Below, piece by piece: positions 6,306 to 14,708 of a DNA stretch of 18,492 nt. Each line of letters begins with the position of its first letter. The stretch's first letter is position 1. Under the pieces are notes generated by a model. It did not search any database and was not told the origin of the DNA. It was given only the letters and a program-made list of their open reading frames with translations. Made by a program: the position numbers and the translations under genes. The DNA comes from SIG440 sp045532055 (GTDB taxonomy: Bacteria > Bacillota > Clostridia > Monoglobales > Monoglobaceae). The stretch is taken from the NCBI GenBank assembly GCA_045532055.1, contig JAZSFF010000003.1, forward strand, positions 1 to 18,492. Reading direction: 5' to 3'.

Positions 6306-6332
6306 AAAATCCTGTCAAAAAAACAGGATTTT
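6306..6332 (-). terminator. Terminator of the leftward tRNA operon
   Basis: Ten-base perfect stem AAAATCCTGT (6306-6315)/ACAGGATTTT (6323-6332), followed on the minus strand by a run of Ts; it begins at the 3' end of tRNA-Cys. Confidence 0.88.
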
Positions 6333-6406
6333 GGAGGCGCCACCCGGATTTGAACCGGGGGATAGAGCTTTTGCAGAGCTTTGCCTTACCACTTGGCTAT
6401 GGCGCC
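6332..6406 (-). tRNA. tRNA-Cys (GCA)
   Basis: 75 bases with encoded CCA. The acceptor is GGCGCCA/TGGCGCC, anticodon GCA in loop CTGCAAA, T-loop TTCAAAT. It is the last gene of the five-tRNA operon, ending directly at the terminator. Confidence 0.95.
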
Positions 6407-6455
6407 GTATTAAGTTTTGTAAGACAAAAGACGCGAAATTGCGTCCTTTGTCCTT

Positions 6456-6530
6456 TGGAGCGGAAGACGAGATTCGAACTCGCGACGTTCACCTTGGCAA
6501 GGTGACGCTCTACCACTGAGCCACTCCCGC
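6456..6530 (-). tRNA. tRNA-Gly (GCC)
   Basis: 75 bases with encoded CCA. It starts GCGGGAG and ends CTTCCGCTCCA (one G-U pair in the acceptor), anticodon GCC, T-loop TTCGAAT. The 49-base spacer before tRNA-Cys contains a small GACGC/GCGTC hairpin. Confidence 0.95.
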
Positions 6531-6567
6531 ATATTATAGTATATTCAAGCACCACTGAAAGTGTGAA

Positions 6568-6643
<76 letters not shown>

Positions 6644-6657
6644 GTGTAAAAAAAGAA

Positions 6658-6734
6658 TGGCGATCCGGATGGGGCTCGAACCCACGACCTCCAGCGTGAC
6701 AGGCTGGCATTCTAACCAACTGAACTACCGGACC
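6658..6734 (-). tRNA. tRNA-Asp (GTC)
   Basis: 77 bases with encoded CCA. Acceptor GGTCCGG/CCGGATC, anticodon GTC in loop CTGTCAC, T-loop TTCGAGC. It is separated by 14 bases from tRNA-Phe. Confidence 0.95.
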
Positions 6735-6741
6735 GTAAATG

Positions 6742-6817
6742 TGGTGGGCACAATAGGGCTCGAACCTATGACCCTCTGCTTGTAAGGCAGATGCTCTCCC
6801 AGCTGAGCTATGCGCCC
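6742..6817 (-). tRNA. tRNA-Val (TAC)
   Basis: 76 bases with encoded CCA, first gene of the leftward tRNA operon. Anticodon TAC in loop CTTACAA with an intact TCTGC/GCAGA stem. It is identical over its whole length to the rightward tRNA-Val at 15897-15972. Confidence 0.96.
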
Positions 6818-6856
6818 ACATTAGTCGCGTCCATTCCAAAATCAGCGACGACTGAT

Positions 6857-6885
6857 ATTGTATCACTATAATATGCTGATGTCAA
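6857..6885 (-). promoter_or_regulatory. Promoter of the five-tRNA operon
   Basis: Minus strand: TTGACA (6880-6885), 17-base spacer, TACAAT (6857-6862) preceded by TGA (extended -10). It is placed about 40 bases upstream of tRNA-Val, and all five tRNAs lie within 500 bases behind it. Confidence 0.88.
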
Positions 6886-6981
6886 AAAAATTATACCTGA
6901 TTATTTGGGGTTATAAGCGATTATCTGCGTCAAAACTCTTAAAAACTTCGATTTTCTATAAAATACGCTTTTTTGAAGAGT

Positions 6982-7623
6982 TTAAATCTTTTGAGGACAG
7001 AGGTTATTGATGGGACAAATATCGCACTTAGGACTTCGTGCATTGCAGTATTCTCTGCCGTGAAAGACCAATTGATGACAGAATGATGACTGGCATTCAG
7101 AAGGTATGATTTTAAGCAAGTCAAGCTCAATTTTGTACGGGTCCTTGTTGGTGGTAAAACCCATTCTGTTGGCAAGGCGAGTGGCGTGTGTATCTACTAC
7201 TATGCCTGGGATGCCAAAGATATCGCCAAGGACAAGATTTGCGGTCTTCCTGCCTACGCCCGGCAGAGTAAGGAGTTCGTCCATTGTGTTGGGAACCTCT
7301 CCGCCAAAATCAGAAATCAGTTTTTTACAGCAACCGATTATGTTTTTTGTCTTATTGCGGAAAAATCCGGTGGAGCGTATATATGAAGAAAGTTCTTCCT
7401 CGTCAGCGTTTGCGAAATCCTGAACAGTCTTGTATCTGTCAAAAAGAGCAGGAGTTACAAGGTTTACTCTGGCATCTGTGCATTGTGCCGCAAGCTGTGT
7501 GGCAATAAGGAGCTGATGTGCAGAGGTGTAATCCAGAGTGCAGTCGGCACCTTTATATACAGTTTCAAATACTTTTATGATTTCAAGAGCACGGCCTCTC
7601 TTTTTTTCAAGATTTTCCCTCAT
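6982..7623 (-). CDS. nth: Endonuclease III (DNA glycosylase/AP lyase)
   Basis: Removes oxidised pyrimidines and nicks the abasic site in base-excision repair. The helix-hairpin-helix LPGVGRKTAN carries the catalytic Lys126, followed by Asp144 in IVVDTHATRL. The C-terminal [4Fe-4S] ligands Cys193, Cys200, Cys203 and Cys209 have the standard C-x6-C-x2-C-x5-C spacing. The protein is 213 aa. I use ATG 7621-7623, with AAGGGGG (complement of 7634-7640) about 10 bases away; an in-frame TTG at 7644 lies inside that SD and is not the likely start. It is divergent from glyA. Confidence 0.95.
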   Translation of the reverse strand: MRENLEKKRGRALEIIKVFETVYKGADCTLDYTSAHQLLIATQLAAQCTDARVNLVTPALFDRYKTVQDFANADEEELSSYIRSTGFFRNKTKNIIGCCKKLISDFGGEVPNTMDELLTLPGVGRKTANLVLGDIFGIPGIVVDTHATRLANRMGFTTNKDPYKIELDLLKIIPSECQSSFCHQLVFHGREYCNARSPKCDICPINNLCPQKI

Positions 7624-7638
7624 TTTTCGATATCCCCC

Positions 7639-7667
7639 TTGCAAAACTTATAATTTTATAGTATACT
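7639..7667 (+). promoter_or_regulatory. Probable promoter of glyA-rarA
   Basis: TTGCAA (7639-7644), 17-base spacer, TATACT (7662-7667), leader about 60 bases. It overlaps the nth leader on the other strand, so the two divergent transcripts would be complementary for about 30 bases at their 5' ends. Confidence 0.55.
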
Positions 7668-7683
7668 TTTTTTTGATTGGTTT

Positions 7684-7712
7684 ATTATACAACAGATTAT
7701 GTTTTTTGTAAA
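7684..7712 (-). promoter_or_regulatory. Promoter of nth
   Basis: Minus strand: TTTACA (7707-7712), 17-base spacer, TATAAT (7684-7689). It gives a leader of about 55 bases to the ATG at 7623. Confidence 0.7.
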
Positions 7713-7733
7713 CATTTTTAAGGAGGAAAAGAT

Positions 7734-8972
7734 ATGTTTGAGCTTGAAAACATAAAAAAAGTTGACCCTGAAGTTGCTGCTGCAATAGGCCAGGAAATAG
7801 GCAGACAAAGAAGCAAGATTGAACTTATTGCATCAGAAAACTTTGTAAGCCCTGCAGTTATGGAGGCAATGGGTACACCACTTACAAATAAATATGCCGA
7901 AGGATATCCCGGCAAGAGATATTATGGCGGATGTGAATATGTTGACATAGTTGAGGATTTGGCAAGAGAACGTGCAAAAGAACTTTTTGGTGCTGAATTT
8001 GCCAATGTTCAGCCTCATTCAGGTGCACAGGCAAACCTTGCTGTATTTTTTGCAGCAATGGAGCCGGGAGACACCTATCTTGGAATGAATTTGGCTCACG
8101 GCGGACACCTTAGCCATGGTTCACCGGTTAATATTTCAGGCAAGTATTTCAACGTAGTACCATATGGTGTTGATTCAGAAACTCACAGAATAAATTATGA
8201 TGAAGTTCGTGAACTTGCTCTCAAACATAAACCCAAACTTATCTTAGCAGGTGCAAGTGCATATGCACGTGAAATTGATTTTGCAAAGTTCCGTGAAATT
8301 GCGGACGAGGTTGGGGCTTACCTCATGGTTGATATGGCTCATATTGCAGGTCTTGTTGCGGCTGGTCTTCATCCAAGTCCAGTCCCTTATGCGGATTTTG
8401 TTACTACCACAACACACAAGACATTGAGAGGACCTCGCGGCGGCCTTATTCTCTGCAAAGAAAAATATGCACAGATGATTAACAAAGCAGTATTCCCAGG
8501 AAATCAGGGGGGACCTTTGATGCACGTGATTGCTGCAAAAGCAGTATGCTTCAAAGAGGCTTTGTCACCTGAATTCAAAGAATATCAGATGCAGGTGAAG
8601 AAAAACGCTGCTGCAATGTGCGATGAGCTTATGAAACTTGGAGTAAGCATTGTATCAGGCGGAACAGATAACCACCTTATGCTTGTGGACCTTTCAAAGA
8701 AAGGTTTGACGGGCAAAGAGGTTGAACATAACCTTGACGAGGTTGGAATCACTGCAAACAAGAATACAATTCCCAATGACCCACAGAGTCCATTTGTTAC
8801 CAGCGGTGTGCGTCTTGGTGCACCTGCTGTTACAACACGCGGTTTCAAGGAAGAGGATATGCGTGAGGTTGCAAGAATTATCAATATGGTAATCTGTGAC
8901 TTTGAATCAAACAAGGAAGAAGCAAGAAAGCGTGTTGACGCACTTTGCAAAAAGTATCCGCTTTATGAATAA
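7734..8972 (+). CDS. glyA: Serine hydroxymethyltransferase
   Basis: PLP enzyme converting serine and tetrahydrofolate to glycine and 5,10-methylene-tetrahydrofolate, the main one-carbon source. The PLP lysine is Lys229 in TTTTHKTLRGPRGG. Asp200 and His203 (MVDMAHIAG) contact the cofactor, and SENFVSPAVMEAMGTPLTNKYAEGYPG-type N-terminal motifs are intact (residues 34-60). At 412 aa it is full length. A strong AAGGAGG (7720-7726) precedes ATG 7734. Its end overlaps the rarA start by 8 bases. Confidence 0.98.
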   Translation: MFELENIKKVDPEVAAAIGQEIGRQRSKIELIASENFVSPAVMEAMGTPLTNKYAEGYPGKRYYGGCEYVDIVEDLARERAKELFGAEFANVQPHSGAQANLAVFFAAMEPGDTYLGMNLAHGGHLSHGSPVNISGKYFNVVPYGVDSETHRINYDEVRELALKHKPKLILAGASAYAREIDFAKFREIADEVGAYLMVDMAHIAGLVAAGLHPSPVPYADFVTTTTHKTLRGPRGGLILCKEKYAQMINKAVFPGNQGGPLMHVIAAKAVCFKEALSPEFKEYQMQVKKNAAAMCDELMKLGVSIVSGGTDNHLMLVDLSKKGLTGKEVEHNLDEVGITANKNTIPNDPQSPFVTSGVRLGAPAVTTRGFKEEDMREVARIINMVICDFESNKEEARKRVDALCKKYPLYE

Positions 8973-10227
8973 ACCATTGGCGGACAGGCTCAGACCGCAA
9001 ACTCTTTCAGAAATTGTGGGACAAAGCCATATAATCGGTGACGGCAAGGTTTTGTCAGAAATTGCAAAGTCGGGAAATCTTCCCAATATGATTTTTTATG
9101 GTCCGTCGGGCGTGGGCAAAACTACGGTTGCAAACATCCTTGCAAAGGCGTGTAACAAAACATTGTTCAAGCTTAATGCTACCACAGCGTCGGTTAGCGA
9201 TGTTCGTGAGGTTTGTGCCCAGACTGATACGTTGTCGGGACAAAACGGCATTCTGCTTTACCTTGACGAGATTCAGAATTTTAATAAAAAACAACAGCAG
9301 TCTTTGCTTGAGTATATCGAAAACGGAAGTATTACTCTTATTGCAAGCACCACTGAAAACCCGTATTTTTATGTATACAATGCGGTGCTCAGCCGGTCAG
9401 TGGTTTTTGAGTTCAAACCCATATCTGCAAAGGATATTGTAAAGGCACTCCATCGTGCACTTGATGAACTGTCAAAGGAGTTTGGTGAAATTTCTGCAGA
9501 GGAAGATGCTCTTTTGCATATTGCAGAGATGGCAAACGGCGATGTCCGCAAAGCCCTTAACTCACTTGAACTTGCTGTTATTTATTCTCACCCTGACAAA
9601 GATGGGGAAATTAATATAACAATGGATGCGGCGGAGCAATGTACCCAAAAGAAAGCCTTTCGCTATGACAGGTCAGGGGACAGTCAGTATGATGTGATGA
9701 GTGCACTCCAAAAGTCCATACGTGGCTCTGACCCCGATGCGGCGGTGCATTATCTTGCACGCTTGATTGCGGCGGAGGATTTGCAGACCGCTTGTCGCAG
9801 ACTTATGGTTATTGCGGCAGAGGATATTGGGCTTGCCTATCCAATGGCTATTCCTATTGTCAAGGCTTGTGTTGACAGTGCCTTGATGCTGGGACTTCCT
9901 GAGGGAAGAATACCCCTTGGCGATGCGGCGGTTCTTTTGGCGACAGCACCCAAGTCCAATTCAGGACACCTGGCTCTTGATGCGGCACTTCGGGACATTG
10001 AGAGTATGGACACAGGAGAAATTCCCAGACAGCTCCAGAATAAACATTATGACGGCGAGGGCGATGTGAAAAAAGGTCAGAATTACCTTTACCCTCATGA
10101 CTTCCCCAACCATTATGTAAAACAACAGTATCTGCCTGACAGGATTAAGGATAAGAAATATTATCAGTACGGTGAAAACAAAACCGAACAGGCGGCAAAG
10201 GAATATTGGGAGAAGATAAAGAAATAA
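8965..10227 (+). CDS. rarA: Replication-associated recombination protein A (AAA+ ATPase, MgsA/RarA)
   Basis: AAA+ ATPase related to clamp loaders that acts at stalled replication forks and interacts with SSB. Walker A GPSGVGKT is at residues 46-53 and Walker B LLYLDEIQ ends in Asp101-Glu102. Sensor 1 (STTENPYF) follows, and the family-specific C-terminal domain contains AEDIGLAYPMA and KSNSGHLALDAALRDIE. It is 420 aa. The reading frame is open back to 8896 inside glyA, but conserved sequence begins at MNKPLADRLRPQ, so ATG 8965 is taken. It overlaps the glyA stop (ATGAATAA) and lacks a good SD, which points to translational coupling. Confidence 0.95.
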   Translation: MNKPLADRLRPQTLSEIVGQSHIIGDGKVLSEIAKSGNLPNMIFYGPSGVGKTTVANILAKACNKTLFKLNATTASVSDVREVCAQTDTLSGQNGILLYLDEIQNFNKKQQQSLLEYIENGSITLIASTTENPYFYVYNAVLSRSVVFEFKPISAKDIVKALHRALDELSKEFGEISAEEDALLHIAEMANGDVRKALNSLELAVIYSHPDKDGEINITMDAAEQCTQKKAFRYDRSGDSQYDVMSALQKSIRGSDPDAAVHYLARLIAAEDLQTACRRLMVIAAEDIGLAYPMAIPIVKACVDSALMLGLPEGRIPLGDAAVLLATAPKSNSGHLALDAALRDIESMDTGEIPRQLQNKHYDGEGDVKKGQNYLYPHDFPNHYVKQQYLPDRIKDKKYYQYGENKTEQAAKEYWEKIKK

Positions 10228-10228
10228 A

Positions 10229-10260
10229 AAAAGAGCAGTTTCGTCAGAAACTGCTCTTTT
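10229..10260. terminator. Bidirectional terminator between rarA and tmcAL
   Basis: Fourteen-base perfect stem AAAAGAGCAGTTTC (10229-10242)/GAAACTGCTCTTTT (10247-10260) with GTCA loop. A/T tracts lie on both sides, serving the converging glyA-rarA and tmcAL transcripts. Confidence 0.92.
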
Positions 10261-10267
10261 CATATAA

Positions 10268-11416
10268 TCATAATTTTGCAAACATTTCATAAACTTTATC
10301 AAAAATCCGTTCACGTTCCCACAGAGTTTTGATGTCGGGATTGTTCAGCTTATTGACTTGGGATGTATTTCGTACAATAGGCAAAGATGCGGTTTTCTTC
10401 ATCCGTCGGATAAGCTCCTGACCGGTTTGGTTGTGGTCAAGGATTTTTATATACGATGGCGAAAGATCGCGGTCTTTGTTTGTTATCCCCAGATATGCGG
10501 AGAGAATTATCCGTCGTATGCGGCTGTGGGTGTAGCGTTTGGTTTTTATGGCATCAAAAAGTTCTTCAAGATTGTTTGCCAATAAGGAGGCGTCCTTTAT
10601 GCGATTTTCCATACCCTCGGAAACATCCGAAATGTCAGCCAGCCTTTCAACGGGCATTTTTATAATCTCTGCAAGAATTGCTTTTTCCATTTTATCTGTA
10701 CTGTGGATTGGTGCACTTTTAAAAATACTGGTACATTCGGTTGGAATATATGACAGGGCTGCATTTTTCTGACCTGCCATAAGCAGAGAACGTATATGTG
10801 TTGCTGAGGCGAAACCATCGTATACAGCGGCGGAGTCGTGATCGCAGCCTATGCGTTTTACCGCAAAGGGAGTTATGGAACTTTTGAGGTTATACAGTGC
10901 CTTGCAATACTCGATTGCCAAAATGTTGTTGGGGGACGAAAGAATATTTGAAAAATCTTCACCCATAAATTTCTCCACAGCATCTGCACGGGCAGAGGGG
11001 TATGATATCCCTTTGGATAAACAGGATTTGATATATTCTGAAAATTCAGCAGGTTCATTGCAAAGGAATTTTGCGGTTTTTGAAATTAAATCAACATTAT
11101 TACATTCTGCACCAAAGGATAAAACATCAACAAGCCCCAGAGAGTCAGCGATTGCTACAGCATTTTTTGAAAAGAACTCGGCGGACTGCATTGCAAAAAC
11201 AGTGGGGAGTTCGATAACAAGGTCTACTCCTGCGGCAATGGCAGCCTTTGCGCGGAGTTCTTTTGGAAAGGTTGCAACGTCACCACGCTGAACAAAGTTG
11301 CCACTCATAATTCCCACAACGGCATCTGCACCGCACAGTTCTTTTGTGCGGTCTATCTGGTGTTTATGACCCTTGTGAAAGGGATTGTATTCACAGATAA
11401 TAGCGGCTACTTTCAT
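10268..11416 (-). CDS. tmcAL: tRNA(Met) cytidine acetate ligase TmcAL (YlbM family)
   Basis: Acetylates the wobble cytidine of elongator tRNA-Met using acetate and ATP. The nucleotidyltransferase-like N-terminal motif ICEYNPFHKGHKHQ contains the HxGH-type His14-Lys-Gly-His17. GIMSGNFVQRGD and FGAECNN are also characteristic. At 382 aa it is slightly under the 400 aa of Bacillus YlbM. ATG 11414-11416 has AAGGAG in front. It is divergent from pta; use of acetate makes the neighbourhood with pta-ackA suggestive but not proof of a functional link. A TATAAT (minus strand, 11451-11456) lies upstream without a good -35. Confidence 0.92.
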   Translation of the reverse strand: MKVAAIICEYNPFHKGHKHQIDRTKELCGADAVVGIMSGNFVQRGDVATFPKELRAKAAIAAGVDLVIELPTVFAMQSAEFFSKNAVAIADSLGLVDVLSFGAECNNVDLISKTAKFLCNEPAEFSEYIKSCLSKGISYPSARADAVEKFMGEDFSNILSSPNNILAIEYCKALYNLKSSITPFAVKRIGCDHDSAAVYDGFASATHIRSLLMAGQKNAALSYIPTECTSIFKSAPIHSTDKMEKAILAEIIKMPVERLADISDVSEGMENRIKDASLLANNLEELFDAIKTKRYTHSRIRRIILSAYLGITNKDRDLSPSYIKILDHNQTGQELIRRMKKTASLPIVRNTSQVNKLNNPDIKTLWERERIFDKVYEMFAKL

Positions 11417-11517
11417 ATAAATTCTCCTTGCAAATTTGTTACTGATACTTATTATAACCTATATTCTTGATTAAAAAAAGTATTTTTGTGAAAAAAATAA
11501 AAATTTTGGTTTTTTCC

Positions 11518-11546
11518 TTGCACATATGGGAAATTTGTTATATAAT
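11518..11546 (+). promoter_or_regulatory. Promoter of pta-ackA
   Basis: TTGCAC (11518-11523), 17-base spacer, TATAAT (11541-11546), about 45 bases before the pta start. Confidence 0.8.
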
Positions 11547-11596
11547 AGAAAAGGTTTTTTAAAACAAAGTAAATTTTTATATTGCGGAGGCGGAAT

Positions 11597-12592
11597 ATGA
11601 GTAAATTTTTGGATACTATAAAGGCGAGGGCAAAACAAGATAAGAAGTCAATCATCCTCCCTGAATCCATGGATGCCAGAATCTATGAGGCGGCAGAAAA
11701 AATTCTTAAAGAGGACTTTGCTGATGTTATTATCATCGGAACCCCTGAAGAAGTTGAAAAATACGGCAAGGGTTATGACATAACAGGTGCAACCATTATC
11801 GACCCATTTGCTTATGAAAAGACAGAGGAGTATCTTAACCTCTTTGTTGAACTGAGAAAGTCAAAGGGTCTTACATATGAAGAAGCCAAGGAAATCGCTC
11901 TTGGTGACTATATGTACTATGCATGCCTTATGGTAAAAGCAGGGGATGCTGACGGTGTTGTTTCTGGTGCGTGCCACTCGACAGCAAATACCTTGAGACC
12001 CAGCCTCCAGATTATCAAGACAAAACCGGGAACAAAGCTGGTTTCTGCTTTCTTCCTTATGGTTGTTCCGGACTGTGAATATGGTGCAAACGGAACATTT
12101 ATCTTTGCGGACAGTGGTCTTGTTCAGAACCCTGATTCTGAAGAACTTGCTGCAATCGCTGCTTGTTCTGCTGAATCTTTTGAACTTCTTGTTCAGGAAG
12201 AGGCAATTGTTGCTATGCTTTCGCACTCAACCATGGGCAGTGCAAAGCATGATGATGTAACAAAGGTTGTTGAGGCAACAAGAATCTGCAAGGAAGAACA
12301 TCCTGAAATCAAGGTTGACGGTGAAATGCAGCTTGATGCGGCAATCGTTCCCTCGATTGGCGAGTCAAAGGCTCCAGAAAGCAAGGTTGCAGGTCATGCA
12401 AACGTTCTTGTGTTCCCTGACCTTGATGCAGGCAACATAGGCTACAAACTTGTTCAAAGACTTGCAAAGGCAGAGGCTTATGGTCCTGTAACTCAGGGTA
12501 TTGCAATGCCTATAAATGACTTGTCAAGAGGCTGCAGTGCTGATGATATAGTTGGCGTTGTTGCTATCACTTGTGTTCAGGCACAGAAATAA
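11597..12592 (+). CDS. pta: Phosphate acetyltransferase
   Basis: Converts acetyl-CoA and phosphate to acetyl phosphate, the first step of acetate formation. This is the short single-domain Pta (331 aa) typical of Firmicutes, without the N-terminal regulatory domains of the enterobacterial enzyme. Recognisable motifs are KSIILPESMDARI near the N-terminus, DGVVSGACHSTANTLRP, and the C-terminal ANVLVFPDLDAGNIGYKLVQR and GPVTQGIAMPINDLSRG. ATG 11597 is chosen for the GGAGG at 11586-11590; an upstream in-frame TTG at 11582 precedes that SD. ackA follows after 28 bases. Confidence 0.97.
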   Translation: MSKFLDTIKARAKQDKKSIILPESMDARIYEAAEKILKEDFADVIIIGTPEEVEKYGKGYDITGATIIDPFAYEKTEEYLNLFVELRKSKGLTYEEAKEIALGDYMYYACLMVKAGDADGVVSGACHSTANTLRPSLQIIKTKPGTKLVSAFFLMVVPDCEYGANGTFIFADSGLVQNPDSEELAAIAACSAESFELLVQEEAIVAMLSHSTMGSAKHDDVTKVVEATRICKEEHPEIKVDGEMQLDAAIVPSIGESKAPESKVAGHANVLVFPDLDAGNIGYKLVQRLAKAEAYGPVTQGIAMPINDLSRGCSADDIVGVVAITCVQAQK

Positions 12593-12620
12593 GATATTTT
12601 AAGGAAAGGAAGTTTTAGTT

Positions 12621-13820
12621 ATGAAAATTTTGGTTATAAATGCAGGAAGCTCATCACTCAAGTATCAGCTTATTGATATGGAGACAGAAAAGGTTATGGC
12701 AAAGGGCCTTTGTGAGAGAATCGGTATTGAGGGTTCAAAACTCAATCATACTCCTGACGGTGGCGAAAAGAACGTTATTGAAAGGGACATGAAAGACCAT
12801 TCTGATGCAATCAAGATGGTTATTGAGGCTCTCACTGATGCAAACTATGGTGTTATCTCTGATATGAGCGAAATTTCGGCTGTGGGTCACAGAGTTGTAC
12901 ACGGCGGCGAAACTTTCAGCGGTTCTGTTATAATTAATGATGAAGTTAAAAAGGCGCTGGAGGCTTGTATCCCTCTTGCACCTCTTCACAACCCTGCAAA
13001 CCTTATCGGTATTGCTGCTTGCGAAGAAGCTATGCCCGGCGTTCCGCAGATTGGTGTATTTGACACAGCGTTCCATCAGACAATGAAAAAGGAAGCGTAT
13101 ATGTATGCTGTTCCTTATGAATTCTATGAAAAGCACAAGGTAAGAAGATATGGTTTCCACGGTACATCACACAAGTATGTATCCCAGGAAGCAGCAAAGA
13201 TGCTTGGCAAGAAACCTGAAGAACTCAAGATGATTACCTGTCATATGGGCAACGGATCAAGTATCACTGCTGTAGATGGCGGAAAGTCGGTTGACACATC
13301 AATGGGCTTTACTCCTCTCGCAGGAGTTGTTATGGGTACACGTTGCGGTGATATTGACCCTGCTATTGTTAAATTTATTGCAGAAAGCGAAAATATGACA
13401 ATAGGCGAAGTTGATGCTCTTCTCAACAAGCAGTCAGGCGTTCAGGGAATTTCTGGTGTAAGCTCTGACTTCCGTGATTTGGAGGCTGCTCAGGCTGAGG
13501 GTAATGAAAGAGCAAGTCTTGCGCTTGATATGTTTGTTGAAAGTGTAAGAAAGTTTATCGGCGCATATATGGTTAAGATGGGTGGCGTTGACGCTATCAT
13601 CTTTACAGCGGGCATCGGCGAAAATACACCTGTTATGCGTGATGAAATCACAAAGAATCTGGAAGCTTTTGGTATTAAGGTTGACCCTGAAAAGAACGAA
13701 AAGGCAATCCGTGGTGCACAGATGGATATATCCAGTGCTGATTCAAAGGTTAAGGTTCTGGTTGTTCCCACAAACGAAGAACTTATGATTGCAAAAGAAA
13801 CACTTGAACTTTTAAAATAA
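12621..13820 (+). CDS. ackA: Acetate kinase
   Basis: Makes ATP and acetate from acetyl phosphate. All active-site residues fall at or near the numbering of the well-studied Methanosarcina enzyme: Asn7 (INAGSSSLKY), Arg91 (GHRVVHGG), His123 (PLHNPAN), Asp148 (FDTAFH), His180 (RRYGFHGTSH), Arg241 (GTRCGDIDP) and a Glu in TNEE near the end. GIGENTPVMR is also intact. It is 399 aa, full length. It forms an operon with pta and is closed by its own terminator. Confidence 0.98.
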   Translation: MKILVINAGSSSLKYQLIDMETEKVMAKGLCERIGIEGSKLNHTPDGGEKNVIERDMKDHSDAIKMVIEALTDANYGVISDMSEISAVGHRVVHGGETFSGSVIINDEVKKALEACIPLAPLHNPANLIGIAACEEAMPGVPQIGVFDTAFHQTMKKEAYMYAVPYEFYEKHKVRRYGFHGTSHKYVSQEAAKMLGKKPEELKMITCHMGNGSSITAVDGGKSVDTSMGFTPLAGVVMGTRCGDIDPAIVKFIAESENMTIGEVDALLNKQSGVQGISGVSSDFRDLEAAQAEGNERASLALDMFVESVRKFIGAYMVKMGGVDAIIFTAGIGENTPVMRDEITKNLEAFGIKVDPEKNEKAIRGAQMDISSADSKVKVLVVPTNEELMIAKETLELLK

Positions 13821-13840
13821 CTTAACTAAAAACAGAAATT

Positions 13841-13872
13841 GGGCTGCCCGTGTTGTTGAGCAGCCCGTTTTT
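13841..13872 (+). terminator. Terminator of pta-ackA
   Basis: GGGCTGC (13841-13847) pairs with GCAGCCC (13860-13866), followed by GTTTTT ending at 13872. Confidence 0.88.
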
Positions 13873-13904
13873 GGCATTTATAAGGCGATAAGAGGTGAGC
13901 GGTT

Positions 13905-14528
13905 GTGTCTGAACAGTTTTATATTAATTATGAGAGTCTTATTGACGAGGATTTGGTGGAACTTTCGGCGGCAGGGGACAGAAATGCTACTGAATGTATA
14001 CTTGCACGTTACAAAAATTTGGTTCGTTCAAAAGCGAGAATGTATTTTCTGGTGGGTGCTGATAAAGAGGATATAATCCAGGAGGGTATGATAGGACTCT
14101 TTAAGGCTATACGTGATTTTGACCGGGACAGATTGGTATCTTTCAAAGGTTTTGCGGAACTGTGTGTAAAACGCCAGATTCTTACTGCCGTAAAGACTGC
14201 AACCAGACAAAAACATATGCCTCTCAACACCTATGTGTCTTTAAGCAATCCATTGAATGATGGGGAATCTGAGGGAGTTCTTGAAGAAATACTTTCGAAC
14301 AAAATAGAGGCCGACCCAGAACGGCTTTTTATCAGCAAGGAAAACGCTGCTTTCATAAATGATAAGATAAAAGAAGTTTTAAGCGAACTGGAAAAAAAGG
14401 TTCTTATGTTTTATCTTGAGGGCAAATCCTATCAGGAAATTGCGGCAATTCTTTCTAAACCCCAAAAGTCTATTGATAATGCCCTCCAAAGAGTTAAAAA
14501 GAAGATGGAAAAGTTTGAAGATATGTAA
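13905..14528 (+). CDS. sigH: RNA polymerase sigma-H factor (Spo0H-type)
   Basis: Alternative sigma-70 family factor that in spore formers drives early sporulation and, in Bacillus, competence genes. Region 2 covers residues about 18-100 (RNATECILARYKNLVRSKA, DIIQEGMIGLFKAIRDFD, FAELCVKRQILTAVKTATR). A spacer typical of SigH (MPLNTYVSLSNPLNDGES) follows, and region 4 with its helix-turn-helix is at about 145-200 (KSYQEIAAILSKPQKSIDNALQRVKKKM). It is 207 aa. The start is GTG 13905 behind AGAGGTGAG. A weak TTGAGC/TATAAG pair (13856-13884) overlaps the ackA terminator and may be its promoter; read-through from ackA is the alternative. It is not next to the usual secE/nusG-type neighbours. Confidence 0.88.
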   Translation: MSEQFYINYESLIDEDLVELSAAGDRNATECILARYKNLVRSKARMYFLVGADKEDIIQEGMIGLFKAIRDFDRDRLVSFKGFAELCVKRQILTAVKTATRQKHMPLNTYVSLSNPLNDGESEGVLEEILSNKIEADPERLFISKENAAFINDKIKEVLSELEKKVLMFYLEGKSYQEIAAILSKPQKSIDNALQRVKKKMEKFEDM

Positions 14529-14603
14529 AAAAAGGCATGAATTTTTGAAATTACATATTAAATTTCAGGTCGAAAAAATGGTTTTGTTAAAAAATTTTTA
14601 AAG

Positions 14604-14645
14604 ATTATGTAAACTGTGCAGCGGACAAGAAATAGTTTACATAAT
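14604..14645. repeat. 12-base perfect inverted repeat, operator-like
   Basis: ATTATGTAAACT (14604-14615) and AGTTTACATAAT (14634-14645) are exact inverted copies around an 18-base centre. A related GTTTACAATAAT recurs at 14811-14822. No T run follows, so it is not an obvious terminator for sigH; it could be a protein-binding site or RNA stem. Confidence 0.65.
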
Positions 14646-14651
14646 ATCGGG

Positions 14652-14708
14652 TGTGGATAGAGAATGCCGTAGCATAAGTTATTAACAGAGTTATCCACGT
14701 TATCCACA
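14652..14708. promoter_or_regulatory. Cluster of DnaA boxes
   Basis: TTATCCACA (14700-14708, exact consensus), immediately preceded in tandem by TTATCCACG (14691-14699, 8 of 9), TTATTAACA (14679-14687, 7 of 9), and an inverted CTATCCACA (14652-14660, 8 of 9). An AT-rich tract follows at about 14780-14850. This fits a DnaA-binding locus (regulatory, titrating or origin-like); no dnaA or dnaN is in the window. Confidence 0.75.

Noticed and set aside
7668..7733. Riboswitch before glyA
   Set aside because: The leader is only about 60 bases and shows no paired aptamer-like stems or terminator.
8896..8964. Longer N-terminus for rarA inside glyA
   Set aside because: These residues come from another frame of glyA, and RarA conservation begins at MNKPLADRLRP.
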